The translations under genes were made by a program, and so were the position numbers. From NCBI GenBank assembly GCA_022764275.1, contig JALERH010000122.1:1-46019 (forward strand): a DNA stretch of 46,019 bases, written 5' to 3'. This DNA comes from Blautia sp. (GTDB taxonomy: Bacteria > Bacillota > Clostridia > Lachnospirales > Lachnospiraceae). Positions 16,293 through 25,921 of this stretch are shown here, piece after piece (the first letter of the stretch is position 1; each line of letters opens with the position of its first letter). Under the pieces are notes generated by a model. It was not told the origin of the DNA. It did no database searches and saw only the letters and a list, made by a program, of their open reading frames with translations.

Positions 16293-16890
16293 GACAGAAA
16301 AAGGCGATTTCGGTTATTTTAAAAGTGAAAAAAAACGGCGCATCCTTATCACCGCAGTTTTACTGGGAGTTCCCCTTTTTATTTTCTTTACCATGTGGGC
16401 GTACAATGGTACCAGAAATACAGTCTGGACAGTCATTGCCGTGGTTGGATGCCTGCCGGGCTGCAAGTCCATTGTGAGCCTGATCATGATCCTGATGCGA
16501 AAGCCCATGGATGAGGGGCTTTACCGGCAGATTCACGCCCATCAGGGAGACCTGGTGATGGCATATGAAATGTATATGACCTTTTATGAGAAAAGTGCAT
16601 ACATTGACGCCGTCGCATTCTGTGGAAATACGGTTGTGGGATACTCAAGCGACCCAAAGATCGACGCGAATTTTATGGCTGCCGAAGCACAGAAGCTGGT
16701 GAGAAAAAACGGTTACAAGATTGATTTTAAGCTGGTAAAGGATCTCGACGTTTTTCTGGAACGTCTGGATTCCATGAATGAACATAAGGATTCCCTGGAG
16801 AGCGGCATTAAATTCACGCCTGACGAACGGTATCCCGGATACACCAGAGACGATATGGTAAAGCATACCATGCTGAATCTTTGCATCTAG
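16255..16890 (+). CDS. Membrane protein of unknown function
   Basis: A 211-residue protein. ATG 16255 has ACAGGAGCG just upstream; the longer reading frame from 16099 is only the shadow of YgiQ. A very basic N-terminus (MSKTQKKKGRKNKTEKG) is followed by two adjacent transmembrane segments (about residues 30-75), then a soluble domain of about 130 residues. That domain contains a YIDAVAFCGNTVVGYSSDP stretch and an acidic C-terminal half. I recognise no family function. It overlaps ygiQ by 38 bases and is nine bases ahead of the pseudouridine synthase gene, so it is part of that operon. Confidence 0.7.
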   Translation: MSKTQKKKGRKNKTEKGDFGYFKSEKKRRILITAVLLGVPLFIFFTMWAYNGTRNTVWTVIAVVGCLPGCKSIVSLIMILMRKPMDEGLYRQIHAHQGDLVMAYEMYMTFYEKSAYIDAVAFCGNTVVGYSSDPKIDANFMAAEAQKLVRKNGYKIDFKLVKDLDVFLERLDSMNEHKDSLESGIKFTPDERYPGYTRDDMVKHTMLNLCI

Positions 16891-16898
16891 GAGCGGCC

Positions 16899-17900
16899 AT
16901 GAAGGAATTTATCATCGGATCAAATGAGGCAGGCCAGCGCTTTGACAAATATCTGGCCAAGCTTTTAAAAGAAGCGCCGAAAAGCTTTTTCTACAAAATG
17001 ATGCGGAAAAAGAACATTACACTGAATGGGAAAAAGGCCGCAGGCGGTGAAAAGCTTGTGGAAGGAGACAAGGTAAAGCTTTTCCTGAGCGATGAGACGT
17101 TCGAAAAGTTTGCAGGAGATGCTTCCACCCCGGTGGCAAGGGCAGAAGGAAAGCTTGATATCCTCTATGAGGATGAAGATATTCTTTTTATCAACAAACC
17201 GGCAGGGATGCTTTCCCAGCCGGATAACAGCCGTTCCCCCTCTCTGGTGGAATACGTGACCGGATACCTGTTAAAGGGACAGGCGATCACGGAGGAATCT
17301 CTGAAAACCTTCCACCCATCGGTGTGCAACCGGCTTGACCGCAATACCAGCGGCATCGTGGCAGCGGGAAAAAGCCTTATGGGACTTCAGGAGCTTTCCA
17401 GGCTTTTCCATGACAGGACACTGCATAAATTTTACCTCTGTCTCGCAGACGGAGTGATACAAAAAGAAAAATATATCAAAGGATATTTGCATAAAGACGA
17501 AAAATGTAATAAAGTAGTAGTACAGGAAACAAAGCAGACAGATGCGCTTCCGATTGAGACAAAATACCGTCCTCTCTGCAATAACGGGAAGGCGACCCTT
17601 CTGGAGGTAGAACTGATCACCGGACGGCCTCATCAGATTCGGGCGCATCTGGCAAGTATCGGACACCCGATCGTGGGAGACCGCAAGTACGGGGATGCCA
17701 GGTGCAATGCGTATTATATGGAAAAATACCATTTGCAGCACCAGCTTCTCCATGCGTATCGTCTGGTGATACCCGACATTTCCGGCAGCCTTGCCTATCT
17801 GTCCGGAAGAACGTTTCTGGCACCGCTTCCCGGACTTTTTCAAAATATCCTGCACAAGGAACATTTAGAGGAGAAAAAACATTATGAAAATCTGGCATGA
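16899..17900 (+). CDS. RluA-family pseudouridine synthase
   Basis: A 333-residue enzyme that isomerises uridine to pseudouridine in rRNA or tRNA. It has an N-terminal S4-like RNA-binding domain (about 1-75: FDKYLAKLLKEAPKSFFYK and the NGKKAAGGEKLVEGD turn). The catalytic domain follows, with ILYEDEDILFINKPAGM and NRLDRNTSGIVAAG holding the catalytic aspartate (about residue 147), then TGRPHQIRAHL. ATG 16899 has AGGAG at 16889-16893. The target is probably rRNA, as for RluC/D relatives, but cannot be assigned to a position. A second family member (rluD-like) lies at 35-36 kb. Confidence 0.88.
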   Translation: MKEFIIGSNEAGQRFDKYLAKLLKEAPKSFFYKMMRKKNITLNGKKAAGGEKLVEGDKVKLFLSDETFEKFAGDASTPVARAEGKLDILYEDEDILFINKPAGMLSQPDNSRSPSLVEYVTGYLLKGQAITEESLKTFHPSVCNRLDRNTSGIVAAGKSLMGLQELSRLFHDRTLHKFYLCLADGVIQKEKYIKGYLHKDEKCNKVVVQETKQTDALPIETKYRPLCNNGKATLLEVELITGRPHQIRAHLASIGHPIVGDRKYGDARCNAYYMEKYHLQHQLLHAYRLVIPDISGSLAYLSGRTFLAPLPGLFQNILHKEHLEEKKHYENLA

Positions 17901-18441
17901 AATTTGGGAGTATATAAAAATGATCGTCATTGTGGTGGTCGTGGTTCTGATCATCAACAATGTGGTTCTGATCAATGCAAGGATTCCATCCGCATCCATG
18001 GAAAAAACCATTATGACCGGTGACCGTATTTTCGGATTCCGCCTCTCCTACGGCGTGAACCTGGATCTCTTTGGCCACCAGATTTCCAAAAAGGTAAAGG
18101 ATCCGGAACGATTTGATATCGTGATTTTCAAATATCCCGATGACGAAAGCCAGCTTTTCATCAAGCGTGTCATCGGACTTCCGGGAGAGACTGTGGAGAT
18201 CATTGACGGAAAGGTTTATATCGATGGTTCTGAGACGCCTCTGGATGACTCCTTTATCCCTGAGACTATGAGGGGCAGCTTCGGACCTTATGAAGTGCCT
18301 GAGGACTGTTATTTTATGCTGGGGGATAACCGGAACAATTCCAAGGACTCCCGTTACTGGGAAAACACCTTTGTGCGTTTTGACCAGATCGTGGGAAAAG
18401 CAATCGTACGATACTATCCTTCCATCAAACTGTTGAACTAG
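17884..18441 (+). CDS. lepB: Signal peptidase I
   Basis: A 185-residue type I signal peptidase that removes signal peptides from secreted proteins at the outer face of the membrane. One N-terminal transmembrane segment (about 12-32) precedes the catalytic serine box PSASMEKTI. The lysine box FIKRVIGLPGE and the GDNRNNSKDSR box are intact. It overlaps the end of the RluA gene by 17 bases, with GAGGAG upstream inside that gene. Confidence 0.94.
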   Translation: MKIWHEIWEYIKMIVIVVVVVLIINNVVLINARIPSASMEKTIMTGDRIFGFRLSYGVNLDLFGHQISKKVKDPERFDIVIFKYPDDESQLFIKRVIGLPGETVEIIDGKVYIDGSETPLDDSFIPETMRGSFGPYEVPEDCYFMLGDNRNNSKDSRYWENTFVRFDQIVGKAIVRYYPSIKLLN

Positions 18442-18457
18442 AGGAGTATAGAAAAAC

Positions 18458-18991
18458 ATGGCAACCTGGAACAGCAGAGGCCTTCGGGGGTCTACCCTGG
18501 AGGACCTGGTCAACAGGACGAATGAACAGTACCGGGAAAAGGGGCTGGCTCTGATACAGAAGATTCCAACCCCCATCACCCCGGTACGTATGGATAAAGA
18601 AAGCCGTCACATTACGCTGGCCTATTTTGACCAGAGGAGTACAGTTGATTATATTGGGGCAGTACAGGGAATCCCTGTCTGCTTTGATGCAAAGGAATGC
18701 AGCGCCGAGACGTTCCCATTAGCCAACATACACCCCCATCAGGTGGCATTTATGAAGGATTTTGAGAAACAGAACGGTGTGGCATTTTTTCTTATTTTTT
18801 TCAGCCATCGCGATCTGTTTTATTATCTTCCCCTTCGGGAGCTTCTTGGTTTCTGGAAGCGCATGGAGGACGGCGGACGCAAAAGCTTTCGTCTGGAGGA
18901 ACTGGATCCGTCTTTTATTCTGCCTAAAAAAAGCGGGTTTCTGATTCCTTATCTGGAAGGCCTGCAGAAGGATCTGAAATTGCGGGATTGA
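18458..18991 (+). CDS. recU: Holliday junction resolvase RecU
   Basis: A 177-residue endonuclease that cuts four-way junctions during recombination and segregation. It has the N-terminal NSRGLRGSTLEDLVNRTN, the nuclease core STVDYIGAVQG and CFDAKE (D-x-K type, Asp where Bacillus has Glu, as is common in Clostridia), then FPLANIHPHQVAFM. The stop codon lies inside the -35 hexamer of the following his promoter, so the two transcription units are packed without a gap. Confidence 0.9.
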   Translation: MATWNSRGLRGSTLEDLVNRTNEQYREKGLALIQKIPTPITPVRMDKESRHITLAYFDQRSTVDYIGAVQGIPVCFDAKECSAETFPLANIHPHQVAFMKDFEKQNGVAFFLIFFSHRDLFYYLPLRELLGFWKRMEDGGRKSFRLEELDPSFILPKKSGFLIPYLEGLQKDLKLRD

Positions 18992-19016
18992 CATTTCCAT
19001 ACAATTCCACTATAAT
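18988..19016 (+). promoter_or_regulatory. Perfect-consensus sigma-A promoter of the his operon
   Basis: TTGACA (18988-18993), exactly 17 bases, TATAAT (19011-19016). Both hexamers are full consensus. The -35 overlaps the recU stop codon. Such a strong promoter normally needs a repressor, and the inverted repeat just downstream is a candidate. Confidence 0.88.
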
Positions 19017-19035
19017 CGTATGTGTTTGTGACTAC

Positions 19036-19059
19036 AGTATGCTAACACGGTAGCATACT
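19036..19059. promoter_or_regulatory. Inverted repeat, candidate operator of the his operon
   Basis: AGTATGCTA (19036-19044), a six-base spacer, then TAGCATACT (19051-19059): a perfect 9-bp dyad starting 20 bases after the -10, around or just past the start of transcription. Position and symmetry suit a repressor site. The TrpR-like HisR/YerC family is a known candidate for his genes in Clostridia. Assignment to that regulator is inference. The alternative is a leader RNA hairpin. I see no T-box features in the 40 bases that follow. Confidence 0.6.
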
Positions 19060-19098
19060 AAAGCATATGAATTTTGTATTACATTTGGAGGAAAAAAC

Positions 19099-20217
19099 AT
19101 GCAGCGAATTTTTCATACGCCGGAAGGTGTAAGAGATATTTACAATGGTGAATGCAGCCAGAAAAGGGCACTCCAGGAAAAGCTTCATCATGTGTTCCAT
19201 CAGTATGGCTATCAGGATATAGAAACCCCTACTTTTGAGTTTTTTGAGGTATTCAGCAGGGAAGTGGGTACCATCCCATCCCGGGAACTGTATAAATTTT
19301 TTGATCGTGAGGGAAACACCCTGGTTCTGCGTCCGGATTTTACGCCGTCTGTTTCCCGGGCATGCGCTACTTATTTTTCGCCGGAAAGCGAAGTGGTAAG
19401 TCTTTGCTATACCGGAAATACCTTTATCAATAATTCCAGCTTCCGCGGCAGATTAAAGGAATCCACCCAGATGGGCGTGGAGCGTATCGGAGATAATTCT
19501 CCTGAGGCGGATGCAGAAATCCTTGCCATGACGGTAGAATGTCTTCTGGCGGCAGGACTTAAGGATTTCCAGGTAAGCGTAGGCCAGGTGGATTATTTCA
19601 AATCGATTCTCGCCCAGGCCGGAATGAACGAAGAGGCACAGGAGGAGCTTCGTGCCCTGATCTCTCAGAAAAACTATTTCGGTGTAGAGGAACTTGTGCA
19701 GGGACAGAATCTGGATCCGTCTGTGGCACAGGTATTTTCACAGCTTCCTCAGATGTTTGGTTCTGCAGAGGTTCTGGAAAAGGCCAGAGCGCTTACGGAT
19801 AATGAGAATGCTCTTGCCGCAGTAGCCCGTCTGGAGGAGATCTATGAGATTCTGAAAGTTTACGGATATGAGAAATATGTGACCTTTGATTTTGCCATGC
19901 TGAGCAAATATCATTATTATACCGGTATTATTTTCCAGGCATATACATACGGGACAGGCGAACCTCTCGTAAAAGGAGGACGTTACAATGAGCTGATGAA
20001 GCATTTCGGAAAGCCAGCTGCCTCCATTGGATTTGCCATAGTAGTGGACAATCTGCTTCTGGCATTATCCAGGCAGAAAATCGATGTTCCGGCTAAGGAC
20101 GATGTCATGATTCTTACTTATAAGAAAGAAAACCGTGCACAGGCAGTTGCACAGGCCCAGAAGCTTCGTGCAGAAGGAAAAAGTGTGGCCCTGCGGCTGG
20201 AAAAGGAGGATGCCTGA
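19099..20217 (+). CDS. hisZ: ATP phosphoribosyltransferase regulatory subunit
   Basis: A 372-residue HisRS-like paralogue that partners short-form HisG to make the active, histidine-sensitive first enzyme of the pathway. It shows the class II synthetase fold: motif 2-like [18 protein letters not shown] (about residues 75-92) and the C-terminal [18 protein letters not shown]. The anticodon-binding domain of true HisRS is reduced. It is the first gene after the promoter, two bases ahead of hisG, in keeping with a stoichiometric complex. Confidence 0.93.
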   Translation: MQRIFHTPEGVRDIYNGECSQKRALQEKLHHVFHQYGYQDIETPTFEFFEVFSREVGTIPSRELYKFFDREGNTLVLRPDFTPSVSRACATYFSPESEVVSLCYTGNTFINNSSFRGRLKESTQMGVERIGDNSPEADAEILAMTVECLLAAGLKDFQVSVGQVDYFKSILAQAGMNEEAQEELRALISQKNYFGVEELVQGQNLDPSVAQVFSQLPQMFGSAEVLEKARALTDNENALAAVARLEEIYEILKVYGYEKYVTFDFAMLSKYHYYTGIIFQAYTYGTGEPLVKGGRYNELMKHFGKPAASIGFAIVVDNLLLALSRQKIDVPAKDDVMILTYKKENRAQAVAQAQKLRAEGKSVALRLEKEDA

Positions 20218-20219
20218 AT

Positions 20220-20855
20220 ATGAGATACCTGACATTTGCCCTGACAAAGGGGAGACTTGCATCTAAAACAATGGAAATGTTCGAAAAGATCGGCATCACC
20301 TGTGAAGAGATGCGGGATAAGGATTCACGGAAGCTGATTTTTGTAAACGAAGAGCTTAAACTCCGGTTTTTCCTGGCAAAGGGTCCGGATGTGCCTACTT
20401 ATGTGGAATACGGTGCCGCAGACATTGGAATTGTCGGAAAGGATACGATCCTTGAGGAAGGCAGAAAGCTTTATGAGGTTATGGATCTTGGCTTTGGTGC
20501 CTGCAGGATGTGTGTCTGCGGACCGGAGAGTGCCAGAAAGGTACTGGAGTCCAATCAGCTTATCCGCGTTGCAACCAAATATCCCAATATTGCAAAGGAT
20601 TATTTTTATAATAAAAAGCATCAGACCGTGGAGATCATCAAACTGAACGGCTCCATCGAGCTCGCGCCTATTGTAGGCCTTTCCGAAGTCATTGTCGATA
20701 TTGTGGAGACGGGAAGTACTCTTCGCGAAAACGGCCTGACCGTTCTGGAGGAGGTATGCCCTCTGTCCGCACGTATGGTGGTGAACCAGGTCAGCATGAA
20801 AATGGAAAATGAAAGAATCCGAAAACTTATTGATGATTTGCGGAAAGTGTTATAA
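20220..20855 (+). CDS. hisG: ATP phosphoribosyltransferase, short form
   Basis: A 211-residue catalytic subunit that joins ATP and PRPP to phosphoribosyl-ATP. [14 protein letters not shown] begins the family. The PRPP-binding loop [14 protein letters not shown] (about residues 161-174) and [15 protein letters not shown] are present. It lacks the C-terminal regulatory domain of long HisG, which explains the need for HisZ just upstream. A 53-base gap leads to hisD. Confidence 0.95.
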   Translation: MRYLTFALTKGRLASKTMEMFEKIGITCEEMRDKDSRKLIFVNEELKLRFFLAKGPDVPTYVEYGAADIGIVGKDTILEEGRKLYEVMDLGFGACRMCVCGPESARKVLESNQLIRVATKYPNIAKDYFYNKKHQTVEIIKLNGSIELAPIVGLSEVIVDIVETGSTLRENGLTVLEEVCPLSARMVVNQVSMKMENERIRKLIDDLRKVL

Positions 20856-20908
20856 AATAGGACAAACACAAAAAGAATTGCAAAATATGGAAGGACGTTA
20901 GAGAATCA

Positions 20909-22219
20909 ATGCGTACAGTGACATTAACGAAAGAATCCACCAGGGATATTCTGGAAACACTGCTGAAACGAAGCCCGAACAACTATGGTAAGTTCGAGGA
21001 TGCAGTTACGGATATCCTGGCTAATGTAAAGGAAAAAGGGGATGAAGCCCTTTTTAGCTATACCAGAGAATTTGATAAAGTAGAAATCTCGAAAGAGACA
21101 ATCCGGGTTACAGATGAGGAAGTAAAAGAAGCTTACGAACAAGTTGACCCTTCCCTGATCCAGGTTATCCGAAAAGCCCTTGTAAATATCAGAAGCTACC
21201 ATGAAAAACAGCGCCAGAACAGCTGGTTTAACTCTACAGAGGCCGGAACCATGCTGGGGCAGAAGATAACGCCGTTAAACCGTGTAGGCGTTTATGTGCC
21301 GGGTGGAAAAGCAGTTTATCCCTCTTCCGTTCTGATGAACATTGTGCCTGCCAAAGTGGCAGGGGTGCCCCATATCGTGATGACGACTCCTCCAGGTAAG
21401 GATGGAAAGGTGAATCCATCTACCCTCGTTGCCGCAAAAGAAGCAGGTGCGGACGAAATCTATAAAGTCGGCGGCGCTCAGGCAATCGGAGCACTTGCCT
21501 ATGGAACAGAGAGTATCCCGAAGGTTGATAAGATCGTGGGCCCGGGAAATATTTTTGTGGCTCTTGCCAAGAAAGCTGTATATGGCCATGTAAGCATCGA
21601 TTCCATTGCAGGACCAAGTGAGATCCTGGTTCTGGCAGATGAGACGGCAAATGCGCATTATGTGGCTGCAGACCTTCTTTCCCAGGCGGAGCACGATGAG
21701 ATGGCATCTGCTATTCTGATCACCACCAGCCGTACCCTGGCCAAAGAAGTGGAGAAGGAAATCGAGGGATACCTGCAGGTTCTCTCCAGAAGAGAGATCA
21801 TTGAGAAATCTCTGGAAAATTTCGGATACATCCTGATTGCGGAAAATATGGACGAAGCCATTGAGGCCGCTGACGAAATTGCATCCGAGCATATGGAGAT
21901 CGTCACAAAGAATCCTTTTGAAGTCATGATGAAAGTAAAAAATGCCGGTGCTATTTTTATCGGAGAATACAGCTCTGAGCCGCTGGGCGATTATTTTGCA
22001 GGTCCCAACCACGTTCTTCCTACCAACGGAACCGCAAAATTTTTCTCAGCACTTTCTGTGGATGATTTCGTAAAGAAATCCAGCATTGTTTATTACTCAA
22101 GGGAAGCTTTGAAGGATATCCATAAAGACATTATCCAGTTTGCGACCTCAGAACAGCTTACGGCCCATGCCAATTCCATTGCGGTCCGTTTTGAAGAAGA
22201 AGACAAAGAAGAGAAGTAG
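20909..22219 (+). CDS. hisD: Histidinol dehydrogenase
   Basis: A 436-residue zinc enzyme that oxidises histidinol to histidine in two NAD-dependent steps, the last of the pathway. Signature blocks are intact: [61 protein letters not shown] (zinc ligands), ASEHMEI and [14 protein letters not shown]. The length is normal (about 430). Confidence 0.96.
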   Translation: MRTVTLTKESTRDILETLLKRSPNNYGKFEDAVTDILANVKEKGDEALFSYTREFDKVEISKETIRVTDEEVKEAYEQVDPSLIQVIRKALVNIRSYHEKQRQNSWFNSTEAGTMLGQKITPLNRVGVYVPGGKAVYPSSVLMNIVPAKVAGVPHIVMTTPPGKDGKVNPSTLVAAKEAGADEIYKVGGAQAIGALAYGTESIPKVDKIVGPGNIFVALAKKAVYGHVSIDSIAGPSEILVLADETANAHYVAADLLSQAEHDEMASAILITTSRTLAKEVEKEIEGYLQVLSRREIIEKSLENFGYILIAENMDEAIEAADEIASEHMEIVTKNPFEVMMKVKNAGAIFIGEYSSEPLGDYFAGPNHVLPTNGTAKFFSALSVDDFVKKSSIVYYSREALKDIHKDIIQFATSEQLTAHANSIAVRFEEEDKEEK

Positions 22220-22227
22220 GAGGACTT

Positions 22228-22815
22228 ATGGCGAGAGAGGCATCGGTGGAGAGAAACACCAAAGAAACAGAGATTAAGCTGAAACTGAATCTGGACGGTA
22301 CCGGATATTCGGATATTGAGACAGGAGTCGGATATTTTGACCATATGCTGGATGGTTTTACCCGCCATGGCCTTTTTGACCTGTGCGTACGTGTTCATGG
22401 AGATCTGAATGTGGACGACCACCACACCATAGAGGATACGGGAATTGTTCTTGGCACTGCCATTAAGGAAGCCATCGGAGATAAGAAAGGCATCCGCCGT
22501 TTTGGAAGCTGTATCCTCCCCATGGATGAAACACTGGTGCTGTGTGCCATTGATCTGTCCGGGAGGCCTTATTTTTCCTGGGATGCAGACTTTACATCAG
22601 ATAGGATCGGGGATATGGCATCCGAAATGGTAAAAGAGTTTTTCTATGCCATTTCCTATACGTCCGGGATGAATCTGCATATCAAGGTCCTTACCCCGGG
22701 AAATAATCATCATATGGCGGAGGCCATGTTTAAGAGCTTTGCAAAGGCTCTGGATATGGCAGTTTCCTTTGACCCCAGGATTACAGATGTGCTTTCTACA
22801 AAAGGCAGCTTATAA
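22228..22815 (+). CDS. hisB: Imidazoleglycerol-phosphate dehydratase
   Basis: A 195-residue manganese enzyme that dehydrates imidazole glycerol phosphate. Two histidine-rich metal motifs are present: [14 protein letters not shown] (about 53-66) and [17 protein letters not shown] near the C-terminus, plus the middle PMDETL. It is the monofunctional form without the phosphatase domain of enterobacterial HisB. A RBS (GGAGG) precedes the ATG. Confidence 0.95.
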   Translation: MAREASVERNTKETEIKLKLNLDGTGYSDIETGVGYFDHMLDGFTRHGLFDLCVRVHGDLNVDDHHTIEDTGIVLGTAIKEAIGDKKGIRRFGSCILPMDETLVLCAIDLSGRPYFSWDADFTSDRIGDMASEMVKEFFYAISYTSGMNLHIKVLTPGNNHHMAEAMFKSFAKALDMAVSFDPRITDVLSTKGSL

Positions 22816-22826
22816 AAAGGAGAACA

Positions 22827-24116
22827 ATGAGCATGAACAATAAATTAATGATACCCTGTCTTTATCTTCAGTCTGAAAAGGCAGTGACCGGATTCGGTCA
22901 GCGAAATCTTTTCGGTGACGGAGATGTGGAGTCTCTCACAAAATTTTACAGCGACAATGGCGCAGATGAGCTTCTGGTGTTTGACTTTTCTTCCGGAGAT
23001 GAGGAGCATGAAAAAGCCATCGGCAGGATCAAAGATATCTGTAATGCAGCGGAAATCCCGGTCATAGCTGCCGGTAATATCCGCCGTATGGAAGATGTGA
23101 AAAAGCTGATCTATGCAGGCTGTGCCAGAACGGTACTGAATTTTTCCAAGCAGAGCAACATTGACCTTCTGGAGGAAGTTTCCAAGCGTTTCGGAAAAGA
23201 AAAGATGATGGTGAGCATTTCCGCTGTGGAAGAATTTACCTCCAACCAGGAGCTGATCGAAGCCTATGCATGCGGTGTGCTGGCTCTGGATACAGTACAG
23301 GATTCCATCGCACAGATTTCTTCCATTCCGGTGATTCTTCATACAGATGAAGGCCGTCAGGAACCCCTGATTTCTCTCCTTGAAAGTCCTTCTGTAGGAG
23401 GCTTAAGCGGTGCATTTGTCAGCAGCCGAGAGAGAGATCTTCTTGCATTCAAAGAAAAATGCAAAGGATTCAATATACCGGTAAACACGTTTGAGAGCAG
23501 TATCGCATGGTCTGATTTCAAGCTTGATCGTGACGGTCTCATTCCGGTAGTTGTGCAGGATTATAAGACTGATCAGGTGCTGATGGTTGCCTATATGAAT
23601 GAGGAAGCCTTTAACACTACTCTGAAAAGCGGTAAAATGACCTACTGGAGCCGCAGCCGTCAGGAGCTTTGGACAAAAGGCCTGACTTCCGGTCATATTC
23701 AGTATGTAAAATCATTGACTTTGGACTGTGACAACGATACCATTCTGGCAAAGGTTGACCAGATTGGCGCTGCCTGTCATACCGGAAACAGAACCTGTTT
23801 CTTTAAGCCTTTGATCAAAAAGGAATACAATGATACGAATCCGCTTCACGTGTTTCAGGATGTGTACGATGTGATCGCAGACCGTAAGGAACATCCAAAG
23901 GAAGGCTCCTACACCAACTATCTTTTCGACAAAGGAATTGATAAGATTCTGAAAAAGGTGGGAGAGGAATGTACGGAAATCGTCATTGCAGCCAAAAATC
24001 CGGATAAAGAAGAAATCAAATATGAAATTTCCGATTTCCTGTATCATGCAATGGTGCTGATGGTGGAAAAAGGTGTGACCTGGGAGGATATTACCCGGGA
24101 GCTCGCAAGACGGTAA
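22827..24116 (+). CDS. hisIE: HisIE with an extra N-terminal degenerate HisF-like domain
   Basis: A 429-residue three-part protein. Residues 1-225 look like the HisA/HisF TIM barrel ([34 protein letters not shown]). However, the first catalytic aspartate of HisF (CLDV) is Tyr-13 and the second (IDA) is Ser-132, so it should not cyclise. Residues about 235-325 are phosphoribosyl-AMP cyclohydrolase, with [22 protein letters not shown] and the metal motif [16 protein letters not shown]. Residues about 340-425 are the pyrophosphohydrolase HisE with [16 protein letters not shown]. It carries out steps 2 and 3 of the pathway. The similar architecture is, from memory, found in other Lachnospiraceae. 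The barrel may serve in folding or binding. Confidence 0.9.
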   Translation: MSMNNKLMIPCLYLQSEKAVTGFGQRNLFGDGDVESLTKFYSDNGADELLVFDFSSGDEEHEKAIGRIKDICNAAEIPVIAAGNIRRMEDVKKLIYAGCARTVLNFSKQSNIDLLEEVSKRFGKEKMMVSISAVEEFTSNQELIEAYACGVLALDTVQDSIAQISSIPVILHTDEGRQEPLISLLESPSVGGLSGAFVSSRERDLLAFKEKCKGFNIPVNTFESSIAWSDFKLDRDGLIPVVVQDYKTDQVLMVAYMNEEAFNTTLKSGKMTYWSRSRQELWTKGLTSGHIQYVKSLTLDCDNDTILAKVDQIGAACHTGNRTCFFKPLIKKEYNDTNPLHVFQDVYDVIADRKEHPKEGSYTNYLFDKGIDKILKKVGEECTEIVIAAKNPDKEEIKYEISDFLYHAMVLMVEKGVTWEDITRELARR

Positions 24117-24140
24117 CATAAGTTGATCAGATCAATCAGA

Positions 24141-24166
24141 AGCTCGGCCATTTTGTCCGGGCTTTT
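24141..24166 (+). terminator. Terminator at the end of the his operon
   Basis: AGCTCGG (24141-24147) pairs with CCGGGCT (24157-24163) and runs into TTTT. It separates hisIE from the vanW-family gene. The stem is seven base pairs with one G-T pair, so read-through is possible. Confidence 0.6.
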
Positions 24167-24185
24167 GAAAAACAAAGGACGTTGT

Positions 24186-25616
24186 ATGAAAAAACAAACG
24201 AAAAACAGACTGATAAAGGTTTCCATTGCAGCAGTATTTATCATAGGAATCTACTGCCTGTGGTGCCATCTGCTTTCCGATGATGTAATATGGAAAAATA
24301 TTTCAGTAAACGGTATTTCCCTTCAGGGGAAGACAAAACAGGAGGCATTGGATGCCCTCCGGGAAAATTTTGAAACTGCCTATCAGAATGCGGAGATGAC
24401 GGTACGTGTGAATGATGAGGAATATAAAGTGAATATTTTTCCCGTACTGGATGTGGTTTCTGAGGAAATCGTGGAATCCGCCTATTCCCTGGGACATGGA
24501 AGCTGGTATACGAGAGGCACGGACCGGATTCATCTAATGAATTCCGGAAATCAGAAAAAGAAAGTCAGCCTGACTCCTTCTGCAAAGCATCCAGAAAAAC
24601 TGGATGAGGTTCTTTCCGAAGCAGGTCTTGATAATGCCGGTACCGTAGTACAGACCGAATGCAGGATAACGGACACCGCACTTGTGATCACAAAAGGGAA
24701 AAGCGGTTTGTCTCCCGACATGGAGAAACTGAAGGATGCCATTCTCAATGCCATCGCAAAAGAGGATTATGAGGCTGTCATCGATTGTCCGCTTATGGAA
24801 GACGAGCCCGAAGCTCCGGATTTTGATGCTTTCTATGAAACGGTTTATCAGGAACCCAGGAGTGCACTTCTGGATGAGAAGACACGAGAAATCACACCTT
24901 CTGTAACCGGAGTCTCTTTTAATGTAAAAAAGGCGAAAAAGAGGTATGAGGCAGCAAAGGAAGGGGAAAATATCCGTATTGAATTTACCCTGACCCAGCC
25001 GGAAATCACAACAGAAGATCTGGAGGCCCTTCCATATCTGGACCTTCTTGGAAGCTATACTACATACGGCGGCGGTACCCGTGAAAGAATTACGAATCTG
25101 GAGCTTGCCGTAAAGGGAATCAATGGTGTTGAAGTTCAGCCGGGCGAGGTATTTTCATATAATGAAGCTCTGGGACCGAGAACCGAAGAACGAGGCTATC
25201 AGATGGCAACCGTGATTGTAAACGGAGAGCGGGAACCCGGAATCGGAGGCGGTATCTGCCAGATTACCACTACTTTATTTGTGGCAAGTCTTTATGCAGA
25301 TCTCGATATCGTGGAACGTCACAATCATTCTGCCAGAGTTGACTATGTAGAAGATGGCCTGGATGCAGCAGTGGTATACGGGGGGCAGGATTTCCGCTTC
25401 CAGAACAATACCGGATACCCGGTCAAGATTTCAGCGACCTATGCAAACGGTGCCGTTACGGTACAGATTTATGGAACGAAAACAGATAATAACACGGTGA
25501 AATTATCGGTGGAAGAGACTGGCCAGAATACCTGTACCACCTACCGGAGTATTTTTGACGAAGCAGGAGAACTGCTGAACAGGGAACAGGTTGCGTACAG
25601 TCAGTATAAGCAATAA
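24186..25616 (+). CDS. VanW-family envelope protein
   Basis: A 476-residue protein with an N-terminal transmembrane anchor (about residues 9-26). A central region (about 40-290) is compatible with the peptidoglycan-binding-like domains found upstream of VanW. The C-terminal VanW domain (PF04294) has PGEVFSYNEALGPRTEERGY, GGGICQITTTLF, the ERHNHS stretch and VVYGGQDFRF. VanW is named after vancomycin clusters, but most copies, as here, are unlinked to resistance and have no known activity. ATG 24186 was chosen (AAAGGACG upstream); the longer TTG frame runs through the terminator. Confidence 0.88.
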   Translation: MKKQTKNRLIKVSIAAVFIIGIYCLWCHLLSDDVIWKNISVNGISLQGKTKQEALDALRENFETAYQNAEMTVRVNDEEYKVNIFPVLDVVSEEIVESAYSLGHGSWYTRGTDRIHLMNSGNQKKKVSLTPSAKHPEKLDEVLSEAGLDNAGTVVQTECRITDTALVITKGKSGLSPDMEKLKDAILNAIAKEDYEAVIDCPLMEDEPEAPDFDAFYETVYQEPRSALLDEKTREITPSVTGVSFNVKKAKKRYEAAKEGENIRIEFTLTQPEITTEDLEALPYLDLLGSYTTYGGGTRERITNLELAVKGINGVEVQPGEVFSYNEALGPRTEERGYQMATVIVNGEREPGIGGGICQITTTLFVASLYADLDIVERHNHSARVDYVEDGLDAAVVYGGQDFRFQNNTGYPVKISATYANGAVTVQIYGTKTDNNTVKLSVEETGQNTCTTYRSIFDEAGELLNREQVAYSQYKQ

Positions 25617-25654
25617 TAATACAGTAAAAAAAGGCGCTGAGAGGAGGAATCAGG

Positions 25655-25885
25655 ATGCGTCGTGTTGAATTTTCCATAGAGGACAATGGGCCAAGTATTG
25701 AAATTGGTAAAGAATATGAAGTAGTGGAATATCTGTCCGCCAATTATTTTTATATGATGGAAAATGCTCTGGGAATGAGTCCGCCTGTTCCGCTGAATCA
25801 GCGGTTGAAAACACGAAAGGGGAAAGTCGTGGAAAAGAAAAATACAGAACGGTTAAAGCTTGCGGTTCTGGAATTTGACGAATAA
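25655..25885 (+). CDS. Small conserved-looking protein of unknown function
   Basis: A 76-residue acidic/basic mixed protein with no membrane segment or cysteine. GAGAGGAGG sits about ten bases before the ATG, and a strong terminator follows its stop directly, both marks of a real gene. It contains EIGKEYEVVEYLSANYFYMM and a proline-rich SPPVPLNQRLK. I do not recognise the family. It lies 38 bases after the VanW gene and may share its transcript. Confidence 0.6.
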   Translation: MRRVEFSIEDNGPSIEIGKEYEVVEYLSANYFYMMENALGMSPPVPLNQRLKTRKGKVVEKKNTERLKLAVLEFDE

Positions 25886-25891
25886 TGGAAA

Positions 25892-25921
25892 CGGGCTGTC
25901 ATCTGACAGCCCGCATTTTTT
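25892..25921 (+). terminator. Strong rho-independent terminator
   Basis: CGGGCTGTCA (25892-25901), two bases, TGACAGCCCG (25904-25913), then CATTTTTT. It ends the plus-strand unit and also sits at the 3' end of the convergent eutP-like gene, where the hairpin may serve both. Confidence 0.9.

Noticed and set aside
17617-18579. 320-residue minus-strand ORF
   Set aside because: It runs antisense through rluA, lepB and recU, all clearly real, and resembles nothing known.
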